Shown: positions 1-8,647 of the stretch, in pieces
Layout: each line of letters begins with the position of its first letter
Numbering within the stretch: the stretch's first letter is position 1
Source of the DNA: Calditrichia bacterium
GTDB taxonomy: Bacteria; Calditrichota; Calditrichia; RBG-13-44-9; J075
Length of the DNA: 64,000 nucleotides
Reading direction: 5' to 3'
NCBI GenBank assembly: GCA_020635015.1
Contig: JACKAP010000017.1
Span: 1 to 64,000, forward strand
Position numbers and translations under genes: made by a program
The notes under the pieces: generated by a model
Databases searched by the model: none
Told to the model about the DNA's origin: nothing
What the model saw: the letters and a program-made list of their open reading frames with translations, nothing else

Positions 1-51
1 AACGCAAAAAGTAAAGTGTATAATTTCAAACGCATCGTTAAACCTCTTCTT

Positions 52-113
52 TTAGCCACGAATTTACCCGAATGTACACGAATCATTCGGGTAAATTCGC
101 GTACATTCGTGGC
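52..113. repeat. imperfect inverted repeat (ACGAAT-type hairpin)
   Basis: Two 29-nt arms built of degenerate gtAcACGAAT-like heptamers are complementary except for four mismatches (GCCACGAAT...ATTCGTGGC). The hairpin ends exactly at the 3' end of the minus-strand gene that follows. A transcript 3'-end or terminator-like role is an inference; related hairpins sit at 13217-13303 and 23258-23322. Confidence 0.75.
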
Positions 114-1058
114 CTAGTTGTTCTCAATTTCTACAATATAGATTACCCCGTCTTCATAACTGTTGAAGGCCAGTTGCTTACCATCGGGGGACCAGCTGGG
201 GTTGACTTCCATTAAATTATCGCTGTGGGTCAGGTTGACAATTTCGCTGCCGTCGGCGCTGGCGATGTAGATGTCGGCGCTGAGATACTGGTGGCCGTCA
301 TCTTCCGTGACCATGTAGGCGAGGTAGCGGCTGTCCGGCGACCATTGCGGGCGGTAGCCCACGCCGAGATCGGTCAGGCCGCTGCCGTCGACCCCCATCA
401 CGTAGAGGTCGCCGCCCACCACCTCGAAGGCCAGGCGCTGCCCGTCCGGAGAGAGGGTCAAGTTAAGATAGCGCTGCCCTTCCAGGGGATCGAAGACCTG
501 CAGATTGCTCCCGTCGCTTTTGGTCACGGCAATTTTGCCGTTGCGGATAAAGGCCAGCAGCGGATCCGCCGAGGGAGCGGTGGTCTCGATACCGGTATCG
601 AAGAAAGCGAGGTCCTGCCCTTCCACCACGTACGCCCGACGGCTGTGGTCGGTGAGGGCCGGCGGGCTCATTCGGCCGGACTGAAAGTCGCTGAGCAGGC
701 GGGCCTGATCGGTGGACACCTCGAAGAGCTTGAGGGCGGAGCGCCGGCGAAAATTTTCGTAGAGCGACACCCGGGCGACGATTGCCGCGCCGTCGTTGCT
801 CCAGTTGAAGCCGAAGCCCGCCCCGGTATCGTTGGAGAGCTGGCGCAGGGCGCCGCTGCGCACGTCAGCGACCCACAGGCCCTGGTACTGCGCCGCGGTG
901 AAGGCGATCAGCACCCCGTCCGGCGACCATACCGGCTGCATAAAATAATTTTCTTCGCCGGCGGTCAGCGGCACCGGGGCGGACTTGATCTGCCACTCCG
1001 CCAGTGCGCCGGAGATGCCGGCGAGGATGAAAATAACGGTTAAAAGAATCCGATTCAT
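114..1058 (-). CDS. TolB-like WD40/PD40 beta-propeller protein
   Basis: This is a secreted protein of about 314 residues with an N-terminal signal peptide (MNRILLTVIFILAG, probable cleavage after ALA). At least four PD40-type repeats are visible, each with the core W/SPDG...LAF, for example VWSPDGVLIAF, LSPDGQRLAF and WSPDGKQLAF. Such blades occur in periplasmic TolB-like proteins and form protein-binding propellers. The start at 1058 is chosen because it opens the signal peptide and has a GGAG ribosome-binding site 7 nt upstream; the reading frame stays open further upstream only because it runs into a repeat array (1069-1147). No enzyme motif is seen, so the partner and role are unknown. 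No operon partner lies within the window. Confidence 0.85.
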   Translation of the reverse strand: MNRILLTVIFILAGISGALAEWQIKSAPVPLTAGEENYFMQPVWSPDGVLIAFTAAQYQGLWVADVRSGALRQLSNDTGAGFGFNWSNDGAAIVARVSLYENFRRRSALKLFEVSTDQARLLSDFQSGRMSPPALTDHSRRAYVVEGQDLAFFDTGIETTAPSADPLLAFIRNGKIAVTKSDGSNLQVFDPLEGQRYLNLTLSPDGQRLAFEVVGGDLYVMGVDGSGLTDLGVGYRPQWSPDSRYLAYMVTEDDGHQYLSADIYIASADGSEIVNLTHSDNLMEVNPSWSPDGKQLAFNSYEDGVIYIVEIENN

Positions 1059-1068
1059 GGAAAACTCC

Positions 1069-1147
1069 GATGTTAGTTCGCTGCGCTCGCGATGTTTGTT
1101 CGCTTCGCTCACGATATTTGCCGGCTGCGCCGGCGATGTTTGCGCTT
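1069..1147 (-). repeat. directional 22-nt repeat array (type R1)
   Basis: About three units of the type ACATCGcgAgCGnagcGAaCAAAy, read on the minus strand, end 11 nt before the start codon of the TolB-like gene. The same unit occurs at seven other places in the window. Confidence 0.8.
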
Positions 1148-1918
1148 CAACAATATAATATATCGATCCGGCTCAGGGAAGTCCTATACAATACGAGAAA
1201 AAATTGCTACTATCTTGGCGGGGATGGGGGGGAGATTTGAAATCAGGCAGGTGATTCTTTAGTCGGGAACGAACTGCAATGTCGCTGACCTTCTGGAGAT
1301 CGAGACGGTTTTCAAGATCAAGATAAACGGATGGCAGCAATCCCGCAGCGTGGTCCCAACAGCGCGACTGTCGGGCTTATTTGTAAAGCAGCTATAATTT
1401 GTTGTTCAATTCTTCTCTTTATCATGTATGCAAAGATAACATGAAATATTACATTTGCATAGTTGAAAGCTCACAAACTTGTTATATGTGGGTAATTTGG
1501 TAACCCGTGGTGGGTAAATCTGTGTCATGTTATTTGAGGAATTTTGAAATGATGCCACCCTTGGATAGCTTCCACCAGAACAACAAAATGCTCCAATATA
1601 CCAGCATCCCTCTTGCAAATCGTGTAATTATAGATACCTTTTTGAATTCCTTTTGTCAAGTATGCCTTAAACACAATGAATGAAATTCGTACGTTTCTGA
1701 TTTTCTGTTTTTCCCGTTTGAAATCCTTCCCAAGCTAAGTATCTTTTTTCATTGCAAAACAATGCAGAAAAGCAACGATATAGGCAAAAAAATATTGTTT
1801 TGTCCCTGGTGAGACCTATTGAGTGCATCTGGGTCAGGATGTGCTGGGAATTTATAAGTAGCTGCGTTGCTCTAAATATCGAAACTGGTTAGCTATTTTG
1901 ACTGATGAGGGTATGATT
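1148..1918. other. intergenic, no gene seen
   Basis: This is an AT-rich stretch between divergent genes. Short open frames here have no recognisable sequence or convincing ribosome-binding site. It presumably holds promoters for both flanking genes, but I cannot point to one with confidence. Confidence 0.5.
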
Positions 1919-4624
1919 ATGGCAGCGAGAGATAGATATAAGGACGTGTTAGAGAGAATTAAGAAAACGGAGCGGAACGGGGATACTGAACTGGAACTGA
2001 CTAGCCTAGGACTAATTTCTCTATCGCCGGAAATCGGGCGGCTGACCAATTTAACGAAGCTGGAACTGGGCTTCAATCAACTCACGACGCTACCGCCGGA
2101 AATCGGGCAACTGACTAAGTTGACCTTACTACACCTTAACAGCAATCTATTCACGACGCTATCGCCGGAAATCGGGCAACTTTTTAAGCTAAAAGAACTG
2201 GTTGTCAACACGAATCAACTCACGACGCTACCGCCGGAAATCGGGCAGTTGGTCAACTTGGCTTACTTGCGTCTTCGTCGGAATCAACTCACGACGCTAC
2301 CGCCGGAAATCGGGCGGCTGACTAAGCTGACACAACTTGCTCTCGATGATAATCGATTAATTATGCTACCCCCAGAAATCAGGCAGCTGACCAATTTAAC
2401 GGAACTGGATCTGGGCAACAATCAACTCACGACGCTACCGCCGGAAATCGGGCAACTGACCAATTTAACGGATCTGTATCTGGGCAACAATCAACTCACG
2501 ACACTACCGCCGGAAATCGGGCAACTGACCAAGCTGACGGCAAAAAATTTATACAATAATCCCCTCAGATTTCCCCCAGTTGAGATTGCCCAAAGAGATA
2601 TCGCGGTTATCAAGGCCTATTTCGAAGGTATCGAAAATAACGAAACGACTCAACTCTTCGAGGCCAAACTAATAATAGTTGGCCAAGGCGGCGTTGGAAA
2701 AACCTATCTGCTGAACCGCTTAATTCACGATAAAATTGATGAAGCGGCCATTTCTACAGAAGGAATCGATATCACTAAGTGGGTAATCAAAACCAAACAA
2801 AGCGACTCTTTCCAATTCAATTTCTGGGATTTCGGTGGTCAGGAGATATACCATGCTACTCACCAGTTTTTTCTAACCAAACGTTCACTCTATTTATTTC
2901 TCTGGGAAGCTCGTACGGATGCTGATCTTCTCAGTTTTGACTACTGGCTAAATACTGTTAGAATGCTTAGCAATAACTCACCGGTATTTGTTATCCAAAG
3001 TAAAGTTGATGAACGTAGCAAGGATATTAATCAAACAAAATGGAAGAACCTTTTTAATAACATTGTATCGTTCCATAATGTCAGCGCAATTGCTGGGACA
3101 GGAATCAATGATTTAAAGACAGCAATTATTCGAGAAATCGAAAAACTACCTCATATTGGAGATGTTTTGCCCAAACGGTGGATGGATATTCGTGAACGGT
3201 TGGAAGCATTGACAGAGAATTATATTACTTATCATAAATATGTATCAATTTGTCAAGATATGGGTATGGATGATCAACTTATAGAAATTTTGAGTGAATA
3301 CTATCATGATCTTGGTGTCTGTTTGCATTTCAAGAATAATCCAGTCTTAAGAAACACCTTGTACTTGAATCCGGAATGGGCCACAAATGCCGTTTATCGG
3401 GTTGCTGACAGTGAAATTGTTAAAGAAAACGCGGGGAAGTTCCACTTCAATGACCTCAACAAAGTGTGGAGTAATGAGGTTGATTTTCCAGCTGACAAGC
3501 ATTTTGAGTTAATTGAGTTAATGAAAAGCTTTGAGTTATGCTTTGAACTCCCTGGTGGTAGGGAATATATAATACCAGAATTATTGCCCGCTGAGCAGTT
3601 GAAATTTGATTGGGAATATGATGGGAATTCCTGTTTCAAGTATCAGTATGAGTTTATGCCTGCAGGGATAATGACTCGCTTCATTGTCAATGCCCACGAT
3701 CTAATTAAAGAGAATTTATTTTGGAAGGATGGTGTTGTTTTAACCTGGGAGGACAATGAAGCACTAGTCATAAATAGCGATAACCGGATTATTGAGGTTT
3801 GGCTTCGTGGGGAAAATCGCAAAACACTTTTGGCTATGATTCGTCGACATATGGATTATATTCACTCTCCGTTCAGTAATCTGAAAGTTGATGAGATGGT
3901 TCGCTGTATTTGTGCCACTTGCTCAAATGCTAAAACACCTTATTTTTTTTCTTATGATTATCTTATCAAAGCGAAGCAGAAGCGGAAGAATACCGTTGAT
4001 TGTCAGATCAGTCTAGAAGAAGTATTAACGGAATCACTTTTGGGTGAAGTTATTCTCGATAAAGACATTGATAAAGGCCTAAATCATGAAAAGGAAGTCC
4101 GTATCAAACGCAGTGTAAACGCAGTTCCCAAAGTAAGAACAGTCAAAGTGTTCCTGGCTTCAGGCAGCGACCTTTCTAAAGAGCGCGAAGAGCTGAAAAA
4201 TCTATTCTATGACGAGACAAAAAATTATATTCTTGATAGCATTTTCCTTGATCTAATCATGTGGGAAGACCTTAATCACTCGTTCCATGAAGACCGAATC
4301 CAAAACCGCTTCAACGACAAGCTGCGGGAGTGTGATATATTTATCAGTATGTTCTGGAAGCGGGTTGGTAAGTTCACCAAGGAAGAATTTGAGGCGGCAC
4401 ACTGGAGTCTAATGAATCACAAAAATCCAAAATATTTGTATGTGTTCTTCAAGGACACAAGAGTAAGGATTGATGACATAGATGATGATATTATGAACAT
4501 CAAAAAGTTCAAGAAAAACATTCTTGAGTGGGAACAGATCTATAAACCTTTCAAGAATGTCATTGAATTGCGGAGCCAGATTAAACAGCAGTTGGAGATT
4601 GTGATCCCGCAAATTGTGAGGTGA
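1919..4624 (+). CDS. Roco-family LRR-Roc-COR GTPase with DUF4062/TIR-like tail
   Basis: The roughly 901-residue protein has eight near-identical 23-residue leucine-rich repeats (consensus LTNLTxLxLGNNQLTTLPPE; residues about 40-235). A Roc GTPase domain follows, with P-loop GQGGVGKT near residue 255, switch WDFGGQE and a NKxD-like QSKVDE, then a COR-type region with winged-helix-like spacing. The last 170 residues begin VKVFLASGSDLSKEREEL and resemble DUF4062, a TIR/SLOG-like effector domain in prokaryotic conflict systems. The frame is open from a TTG at 1898; ATG at 1919 is preferred because GAGG lies 8 nt upstream. Bacterial Roco proteins are nucleotide-dependent dimer switches. Repeats as sensor and tail as effector is an inference, supported by two TIR genes directly downstream. 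Its AT-rich codon usage differs from the GC-rich housekeeping genes and suggests transfer. Confidence 0.88.
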   Translation: MAARDRYKDVLERIKKTERNGDTELELTSLGLISLSPEIGRLTNLTKLELGFNQLTTLPPEIGQLTKLTLLHLNSNLFTTLSPEIGQLFKLKELVVNTNQLTTLPPEIGQLVNLAYLRLRRNQLTTLPPEIGRLTKLTQLALDDNRLIMLPPEIRQLTNLTELDLGNNQLTTLPPEIGQLTNLTDLYLGNNQLTTLPPEIGQLTKLTAKNLYNNPLRFPPVEIAQRDIAVIKAYFEGIENNETTQLFEAKLIIVGQGGVGKTYLLNRLIHDKIDEAAISTEGIDITKWVIKTKQSDSFQFNFWDFGGQEIYHATHQFFLTKRSLYLFLWEARTDADLLSFDYWLNTVRMLSNNSPVFVIQSKVDERSKDINQTKWKNLFNNIVSFHNVSAIAGTGINDLKTAIIREIEKLPHIGDVLPKRWMDIRERLEALTENYITYHKYVSICQDMGMDDQLIEILSEYYHDLGVCLHFKNNPVLRNTLYLNPEWATNAVYRVADSEIVKENAGKFHFNDLNKVWSNEVDFPADKHFELIELMKSFELCFELPGGREYIIPELLPAEQLKFDWEYDGNSCFKYQYEFMPAGIMTRFIVNAHDLIKENLFWKDGVVLTWEDNEALVINSDNRIIEVWLRGENRKTLLAMIRRHMDYIHSPFSNLKVDEMVRCICATCSNAKTPYFFSYDYLIKAKQKRKNTVDCQISLEEVLTESLLGEVILDKDIDKGLNHEKEVRIKRSVNAVPKVRTVKVFLASGSDLSKEREELKNLFYDETKNYILDSIFLDLIMWEDLNHSFHEDRIQNRFNDKLRECDIFISMFWKRVGKFTKEEFEAAHWSLMNHKNPKYLYVFFKDTRVRIDDIDDDIMNIKKFKKNILEWEQIYKPFKNVIELRSQIKQQLEIVIPQIVR

Positions 4625-4751
4625 TGAGGCGGTACAGAAAAATGTAATAATTGAACAGGTGCATAATCGTAGGTTTTTCTGTTCAAATGTCCCGCTGGTA
4701 CTATATCAAAAAACCTCCGTTTTTTCACATACCAAATTGAACGTCCAGAAA

Positions 4752-4995
4752 GCGCGAGAAATCGGGCTTTCTGGCTCTCTGATTTCACTACCCTTTTTTG
4801 ACACCCCCCAAAATCTGAATATTGCCGGCCCGGAAAATCGGCTCACAGTGGATCGTTGAGGAAAGCGCCCTGAAATCTTTCTCCAATCCTTCACCTGGTG
4901 ACAGCGACCCGGGCGACCAACTGCCGGCAGCATAAACAGCCGATCACGCCACATAAGCCCCGGCCTAAACCTTCACCCCTTGGGGGATCGTCGAT
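4752..4995. repeat. dispersed repeat R3, copy A (about 230 bp)
   Basis: This block matches 55012-55240 at roughly 80 percent by eye. Shared segments include CACTACCCTTTTTTGACACC, GTGGATCGTTGAGGAAAG and CTGCCGGCAGCATAAACAGC. Its right end (CCTT..GGGATCG.CGATCCTGAGCG) is repeated again at 6053-6080 behind the first TIR gene. No open frame is conserved between the copies, so it is non-coding or a dead element. Confidence 0.8.
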
Positions 4996-5116
4996 CCTGA
5001 GCGACCCTGAGGAGCGGTTTTTCCCGCTCGCGCGAGAGCGGCACAAAAATACGAAAAAGCGCTGATTTTTTGATCTGTAGACCTTATCTTTCCATTACCA
5101 AGCAAAGGGCTAACCT

Positions 5117-6052
5117 ATGAAAGTAGATCAGGCGCGGGTCTTCATCTCCTATGCCCGGAAGGACCTGGGCAAGGTCAAGGAACTGTATCAGCAGCTGAAG
5201 GAAGCGGGGTTTTCACCCTGGCAGGATATTCACGACATCCTACCAGGGGAATTGTGGCATGACGCCCTGATGCGGGCGATCCGCGAGGCGCCCTTCTTCC
5301 TGGCCTGCCTTTCCACGAATTCCGTCAACAAACGCGGGGTGATCCAGGAAGAATTGAAAGAGGCGCTGCAGATCTGGCTGCGCAAGCTGGATGACGATAT
5401 TTATTTCATCCCGGTGCGGCTGGAAGAATGCCCGGTACCGGACGCGCTGGCCAAATTCCAATGGGTGGACCTGCACACCGATGGAGGCTTTGCGAAGCTG
5501 AGCCAAGCCCTGCGCGCCGGCATGGAAAAGATCGGGATGGTGGCGCCGCTGCAACTGCGTTCACAGCCGATTGATGACCTTTCGCAAGAAGATGTAAAGG
5601 CAATACTAAAGAAATATGAGTTTTATGATTTTAATTCTCACTGGGTGGGCAAAGGGATTCACCACCTGTATGAGGCGAAATCGATAAACGGCCAGCAGGT
5701 TGTGCTCGACCATACCACCGGCCTGATGTGGCAGCAATCCGGATCTGAATTAGATCTGTTTTACCCCGAAGCAAAAAAATATATTGACCACCTAAACGGG
5801 AAGAAGTTTGCAGGCTTCGCCGATTGGCGGCTACCCACCCTGGAAGAAGCGATGTCACTAATGGAAGCGACGAAAAGAGAAAACGGCCTCCATATTAACA
5901 CGCTATTTGATGAACAACATACATGGATATGGACTGCCGACCTGCGCGCCTCCGCAGTCTGGAGCGTCAGTTTCCTCTACGGCCACTGCAACTACATCGA
6001 CGGCCGCTACAACGGCTCTGTGCGTGCAGTTCGTTCCGAAAAATCATCTTGA
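5117..6052 (+). CDS. TIR domain-DUF1566 (C-type-lectin-like) protein, copy 1
   Basis: This 311-residue protein has an N-terminal TIR domain (residues about 5-140: ARVFISYARKDLGKVKELYQ, GFSPWQDI, glutamate in VIQEELKEAL). A linker leads to a C-terminal DUF1566/Lcl-type domain (about 195-310: DHTTGLMWQ, FADWRLPTLEEA, W.W.AD, VRAVR). TIR domains act as NADases or signalling modules in bacterial immunity; DUF1566 domains have a C-lectin-like fold and are frequent targets of diversity-generating retroelements. No signal peptide is seen, so it is probably cytosolic. AAAGGG 7 nt upstream supports the start. The gene and its leader are duplicated as 6194-7144, with the final DUF1566 segment far more divergent than its flanks. 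Sensor or effector function is inferred. Confidence 0.88.
   Translation: MKVDQARVFISYARKDLGKVKELYQQLKEAGFSPWQDIHDILPGELWHDALMRAIREAPFFLACLSTNSVNKRGVIQEELKEALQIWLRKLDDDIYFIPVRLEECPVPDALAKFQWVDLHTDGGFAKLSQALRAGMEKIGMVAPLQLRSQPIDDLSQEDVKAILKKYEFYDFNSHWVGKGIHHLYEAKSINGQQVVLDHTTGLMWQQSGSELDLFYPEAKKYIDHLNGKKFAGFADWRLPTLEEAMSLMEATKRENGLHINTLFDEQHTWIWTADLRASAVWSVSFLYGHCNYIDGRYNGSVRAVRSEKSS
5975..6019 (+). other. candidate DGR variable region, copy 1
   Basis: Fifteen codons that, compared with 7067-7111, differ at 16 first or second codon positions but only one third position. Fourteen of the fifteen end in C (NNC), as expected when AAC codons of a template repeat are mutated at A. The flanks (..GTCAGTTTC and GTGCG.GCAGTTCG) are nearly identical in the two genes. 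No reverse transcriptase or template repeat is present in this window. Confidence 0.55.
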
Positions 6053-6193
6053 CCCTTTGCGGGATCGCCGATCCTGAGCGGTCCTGTGAGGCGGTATATT
6101 TCAGATATATATAAAAAGAGGCAGAAAACGAAAAAACGCTGATTTCTTGCCCGGTAGTTCTAATCTTTCCCTCTCAGTCCAAAGGGGTGCACC
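6053..6193. repeat. duplicated leader of the TIR genes
   Basis: The sequence between the two TIR genes repeats the leader of the first (4978-5116). Shared elements are GGGATCG.CGATCCTGAGCG, ACGAAAAA.CGCTGATTT, TAATCTTTCC-like and AAAGGGG before the ATG. The tandem duplication therefore included the upstream region, and both genes probably share the same regulation. Confidence 0.7.
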
Positions 6194-7144
6194 ATGAAAA
6201 TACAGCCAGCACGGGTCTTCATCTCCTATGCCCGGAAGGATTTGGGTAAGGTCAAAGAACTGTATCAGCAGCTGCAGGAAGCGGGTTTTTCACCCTGGCA
6301 GGATATTCACGAAATCTTACCCGGAGAGGTATGGCATGACGCCCTGATGCGGGCGATCCGGGAGGCGCCTTTCTTCCTGGCCTGCCTGTCCACGAATTCC
6401 GTCAATAAGCGCGGGGTGATCCAGGAGGAACTGAAAGAGGCGCTGCAGATCTGGCGGGGCAAGCTGGATGATGATATTTATTTCATCCCGGTGCGGCTGG
6501 AAGATTGCCCGGTACCGGAAGCGCTGGCCAAGTTCCAATGGGTGGACCTGCACACCGACGGGGGCTTTGCGAAACTGCACCGGGCCCTGCGCGCCGGCAT
6601 GGAAAAGATCGGGATCATCGCCCCGCTGCCGCTGCGTTCACAGCTGGCCGAAGACCTTTCGGAAGATGATGTAACGGCCATGTTGGAGCGATATGATTTT
6701 TATGATTTCAATCGCTATTGGATGGGTAAGGGGATTCACCACCTGTATGAAGCAAAAGATGTGAACGGCCACCCGGTCGTGATCGACCATACCACCGGGC
6801 TGATGTGGCAGCAAGGCGGATCACCGGAAGAAATGACCTACGAAAGAGCACAAGCGTATATCGCCGAGCTGAACAACGACACGTTCGCCAACTTCGCCGA
6901 TTGGCGCCTGCCCACCCTGGAAGAAGCAATGTCACTGATGGAAGCAAAACAAACCGAAAACAAGTTGTATATCAGCACGCTATTTGATGAACAACAAAAA
7001 TATATATGGACCGCCGACACACAAACAGCCAAAAATCGCGCCTCCGCTGCCTGGGGCGTCAGTTTCTTCTACGGCCGCTGCGTCAGCCGAGACTTCGGCT
7101 TCAGCTACTATGTGCGCGCAGTTCGTGTCGGACCATCATCTTGA
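6194..7144 (+). CDS. TIR domain-DUF1566 protein, copy 2
   Basis: This 316-residue paralogue of the gene at 5117 has the same architecture: TIR domain at about 5-140 (nearly identical, including ISYARKDLGKVKELYQQL and GFSPWQDIHEILPGE) and DUF1566 at about 195-312 (DHTTGLMWQQ, FADWRLPTLEEAMSLMEA, VRAVR). Ribosome-binding site AAAGGGG lies 7 nt before the ATG. The TIR half is about 95 percent identical to copy 1, the middle part less so, and the C-terminal 15-codon stretch (7067-7111) is almost wholly different. That distribution fits a diversified recognition surface on a constant effector. TIR activity and any antiphage role are inferred from family knowledge only. Confidence 0.88.
   Translation: MKIQPARVFISYARKDLGKVKELYQQLQEAGFSPWQDIHEILPGEVWHDALMRAIREAPFFLACLSTNSVNKRGVIQEELKEALQIWRGKLDDDIYFIPVRLEDCPVPEALAKFQWVDLHTDGGFAKLHRALRAGMEKIGIIAPLPLRSQLAEDLSEDDVTAMLERYDFYDFNRYWMGKGIHHLYEAKDVNGHPVVIDHTTGLMWQQGGSPEEMTYERAQAYIAELNNDTFANFADWRLPTLEEAMSLMEAKQTENKLYISTLFDEQQKYIWTADTQTAKNRASAAWGVSFFYGRCVSRDFGFSYYVRAVRVGPSS
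7067..7111 (+). other. candidate DGR variable region, copy 2
   Basis: Counterpart of 5975-6019. Thirteen of fifteen codons end in C (the others are CGA and TAT); substitutions against copy 1 are almost all at codon positions one and two, inside otherwise conserved flanks. Confidence 0.55.
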
Positions 7145-7290
7145 CCCTTTAGCCCTTTGCATCCGTTTGGGCCATAGGTTTTTTCCTTCACTTGCCGGTC
7201 GGCAACACCCTGGCAACCATCTTTCAACCGGTCAACAAAGCGCTGGCGAACCGCCTTTCAGCTGCCTATTTTACTTGTGATAAGGCAAGC

Positions 7291-7419
7291 TTATCGCCAG
7301 TAAACCAGGGGCGCAGCATGGTCGTGTGGGCAGCCGCCGCCAGCGCATTGGCATTGTATAAGTGATAGGATCAGCGGACGCATCAGTTCCGAGATTACAT
7401 TGGTGTCGAGAATGATCAT
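7291..7419 (-). pseudogene. truncated PIN-domain (FitB/VapC-type) toxin
   Basis: The 42-codon frame starts MIILDTNVISELMRP, the typical N-terminus of FitB-like PIN ribonucleases including the first catalytic Asp. It then runs into unrelated sequence and stops; a full toxin would have about 135-145 residues. Another frame over the same bases reads NALAAAAHTTMLRP, reminiscent of the C-terminal end of such a toxin, so an internal deletion of about 100 codons is likely. The start overlaps the antitoxin stop as ATGA, the usual arrangement for such operons. All later acidic active-site residues are missing, so no nuclease activity is expected. Confidence 0.65.
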
Positions 7420-7664
7420 GGTTCGAAATCAACCGGTTCTCGTTTCGATCCGCGCGCCGGCAGCGGCAGGTCAACGCCGCCTTCTGCACCGAAATACGTT
7501 TGCGCCAGCGCCACAAGATCGAGCGGCCCCGGCGTCTCTGCGCTGGAAGCCTGCTGGAGAATTTGCCGGGCATAGGCCTCCAGAGAAATGCCATGGCGCG
7601 CTGCCTGGCGGCGCAGGCGCTCCTTGATCTGGTCTGATAGATTGCGAATGGTGATACTGGCCAT
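7416..7664 (-). CDS. FitA-like ribbon-helix-helix antitoxin
   Basis: The 82-residue protein begins MASITIRNLSDQIKERLRRQ and continues AARHGISLEAYARQIL, the ribbon-helix-helix pattern of FitA/Arc-like antitoxins (beta strand residues 2-6, helices about 8-35). Its C-terminal tail would normally bind the PIN toxin. The longer frame upstream is rejected because the RHH fold starts at this methionine. Its partner toxin is truncated, so the gene may persist as an orphan repressor. RHH antitoxins usually autoregulate by binding their own operator; a site was not identified. Confidence 0.8.
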   Translation of the reverse strand: MASITIRNLSDQIKERLRRQAARHGISLEAYARQILQQASSAETPGPLDLVALAQTYFGAEGGVDLPLPARGSKREPVDFEP

Positions 7665-7793
7665 TTTTTTCCTTTGGTTTGATGCAATATCATCAATGAT
7701 TGCATTGATGTCAACCTTTTTCCAGGTTGAAAATCTCGAAATCCGAGGAACCTGGCAGTGGCCGGTGGCCGCAATCAAATGGTAATTGCGCAT

Positions 7794-8182
7794 TAAAACA
7801 TTGCTAAAAACAATGTTTTGGCAAGTGCAGCACAGAGGGGTGGTACCTTCGTTCCACCCCCATATCGATGTTCCGTCGAGTTAACAGTCTGTTTTTTAAA
7901 CATATAAACACTTTCTTTTAAAAATGCAATTAATTTGTACCACCCTTTCAAAAATTTCATTCGATCCTCATTTTTCCTATAAGTATAACTTTATCAAAGA
8001 ATTGTGAGATGTGAATATGTTTTGGCAAACCATTTGCCCGTTCATACCGGTGAATGCGGCCGGTATGATATAGCCGCCAGGAATGATGACGACATCGGTA
8101 TCTGACCGCGAATCGATCGGATACTTCATGGAACAAGAGAGATCAAGATCTATCGTAGGATCGAAAAAAGGAACATACAAAT
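7794..8182. other. intergenic, no gene seen
   Basis: The stretch is moderately AT-rich (for example around 7880-7980). Overlapping short frames look like shadows. No hairpin or strong promoter could be assigned. Confidence 0.4.
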
Positions 8183-8515
8183 ATGAAATGGCTAACGCTG
8201 AAAAACACCTTGGATATTTTGACCCCGGAAAATGGGAATACACCGCTGACCGATGCCGGGATGAAGATGCTGGGATTCAAACGCCTGGAAAATGGGCAAT
8301 ATGAACTATCCCGGGAAAATGACACTTACATCGGGTACTTCCGGGATGAACACACGGTTTCGCTAAAACGAATCCGGAAAGATATTCCGCTGAATTCGAA
8401 TTTCGGCTATTTTCATTTATATAATTTCGGCTATCACAACCTGCCTTCCATTATGCGAAAGCAGGATAGCGTAAAGTCATTAGAGGAATTGAAGGAATTG
8501 ATCTCGACTCACTAG
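8183..8515 (+). CDS. small hypothetical protein
   Basis: This 110-residue soluble protein (MKWLTLKNTLDILTPENGNT...) is not recognised. It is rich in Leu, Lys and aromatic residues, with repeated LENGQYEL-like beta-strand segments in the middle and a helical C-terminus (SVKSLEELKELIS). No signal peptide or membrane segment is visible. A weak purine-rich site (AAAAAAGGA) precedes the ATG. The pattern resembles small immunity-type or accessory proteins near mobile regions, but that is only an impression. It is convergent with the oxidoreductase gene that follows. Confidence 0.6.
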   Translation: MKWLTLKNTLDILTPENGNTPLTDAGMKMLGFKRLENGQYELSRENDTYIGYFRDEHTVSLKRIRKDIPLNSNFGYFHLYNFGYHNLPSIMRKQDSVKSLEELKELISTH

Positions 8516-8544
8516 GATTGTGTCAAGATCAACTGGTTGGTGAC

Positions 8545-8625
8545 CGCCACAGAGACCAGCAGCCACAGGGTTAGTTGTCAGTTGTCAGTTCTCCGTGTGC
8601 TCTGTAGCTCTGTGGCAATTATGTC
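8545..8625. repeat. CACAGAG-type inverted repeat between convergent genes
   Basis: GCCACAGAG... and ...CTCTGTGGC arms flank tandem GTTGTCA units. The hairpin sits between convergent genes; the same design recurs at 17628-17713. Confidence 0.6.
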
Positions 8626-8647
8626 TGATACTTGACAAATTAATCAT

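Noticed and set aside
5117..8515. Local DGR reverse transcriptase or template repeat
   Set aside because: No RT motifs or A-rich template copy found between 4.6 and 9.6 kb; if a DGR exists, it must act from outside this window.
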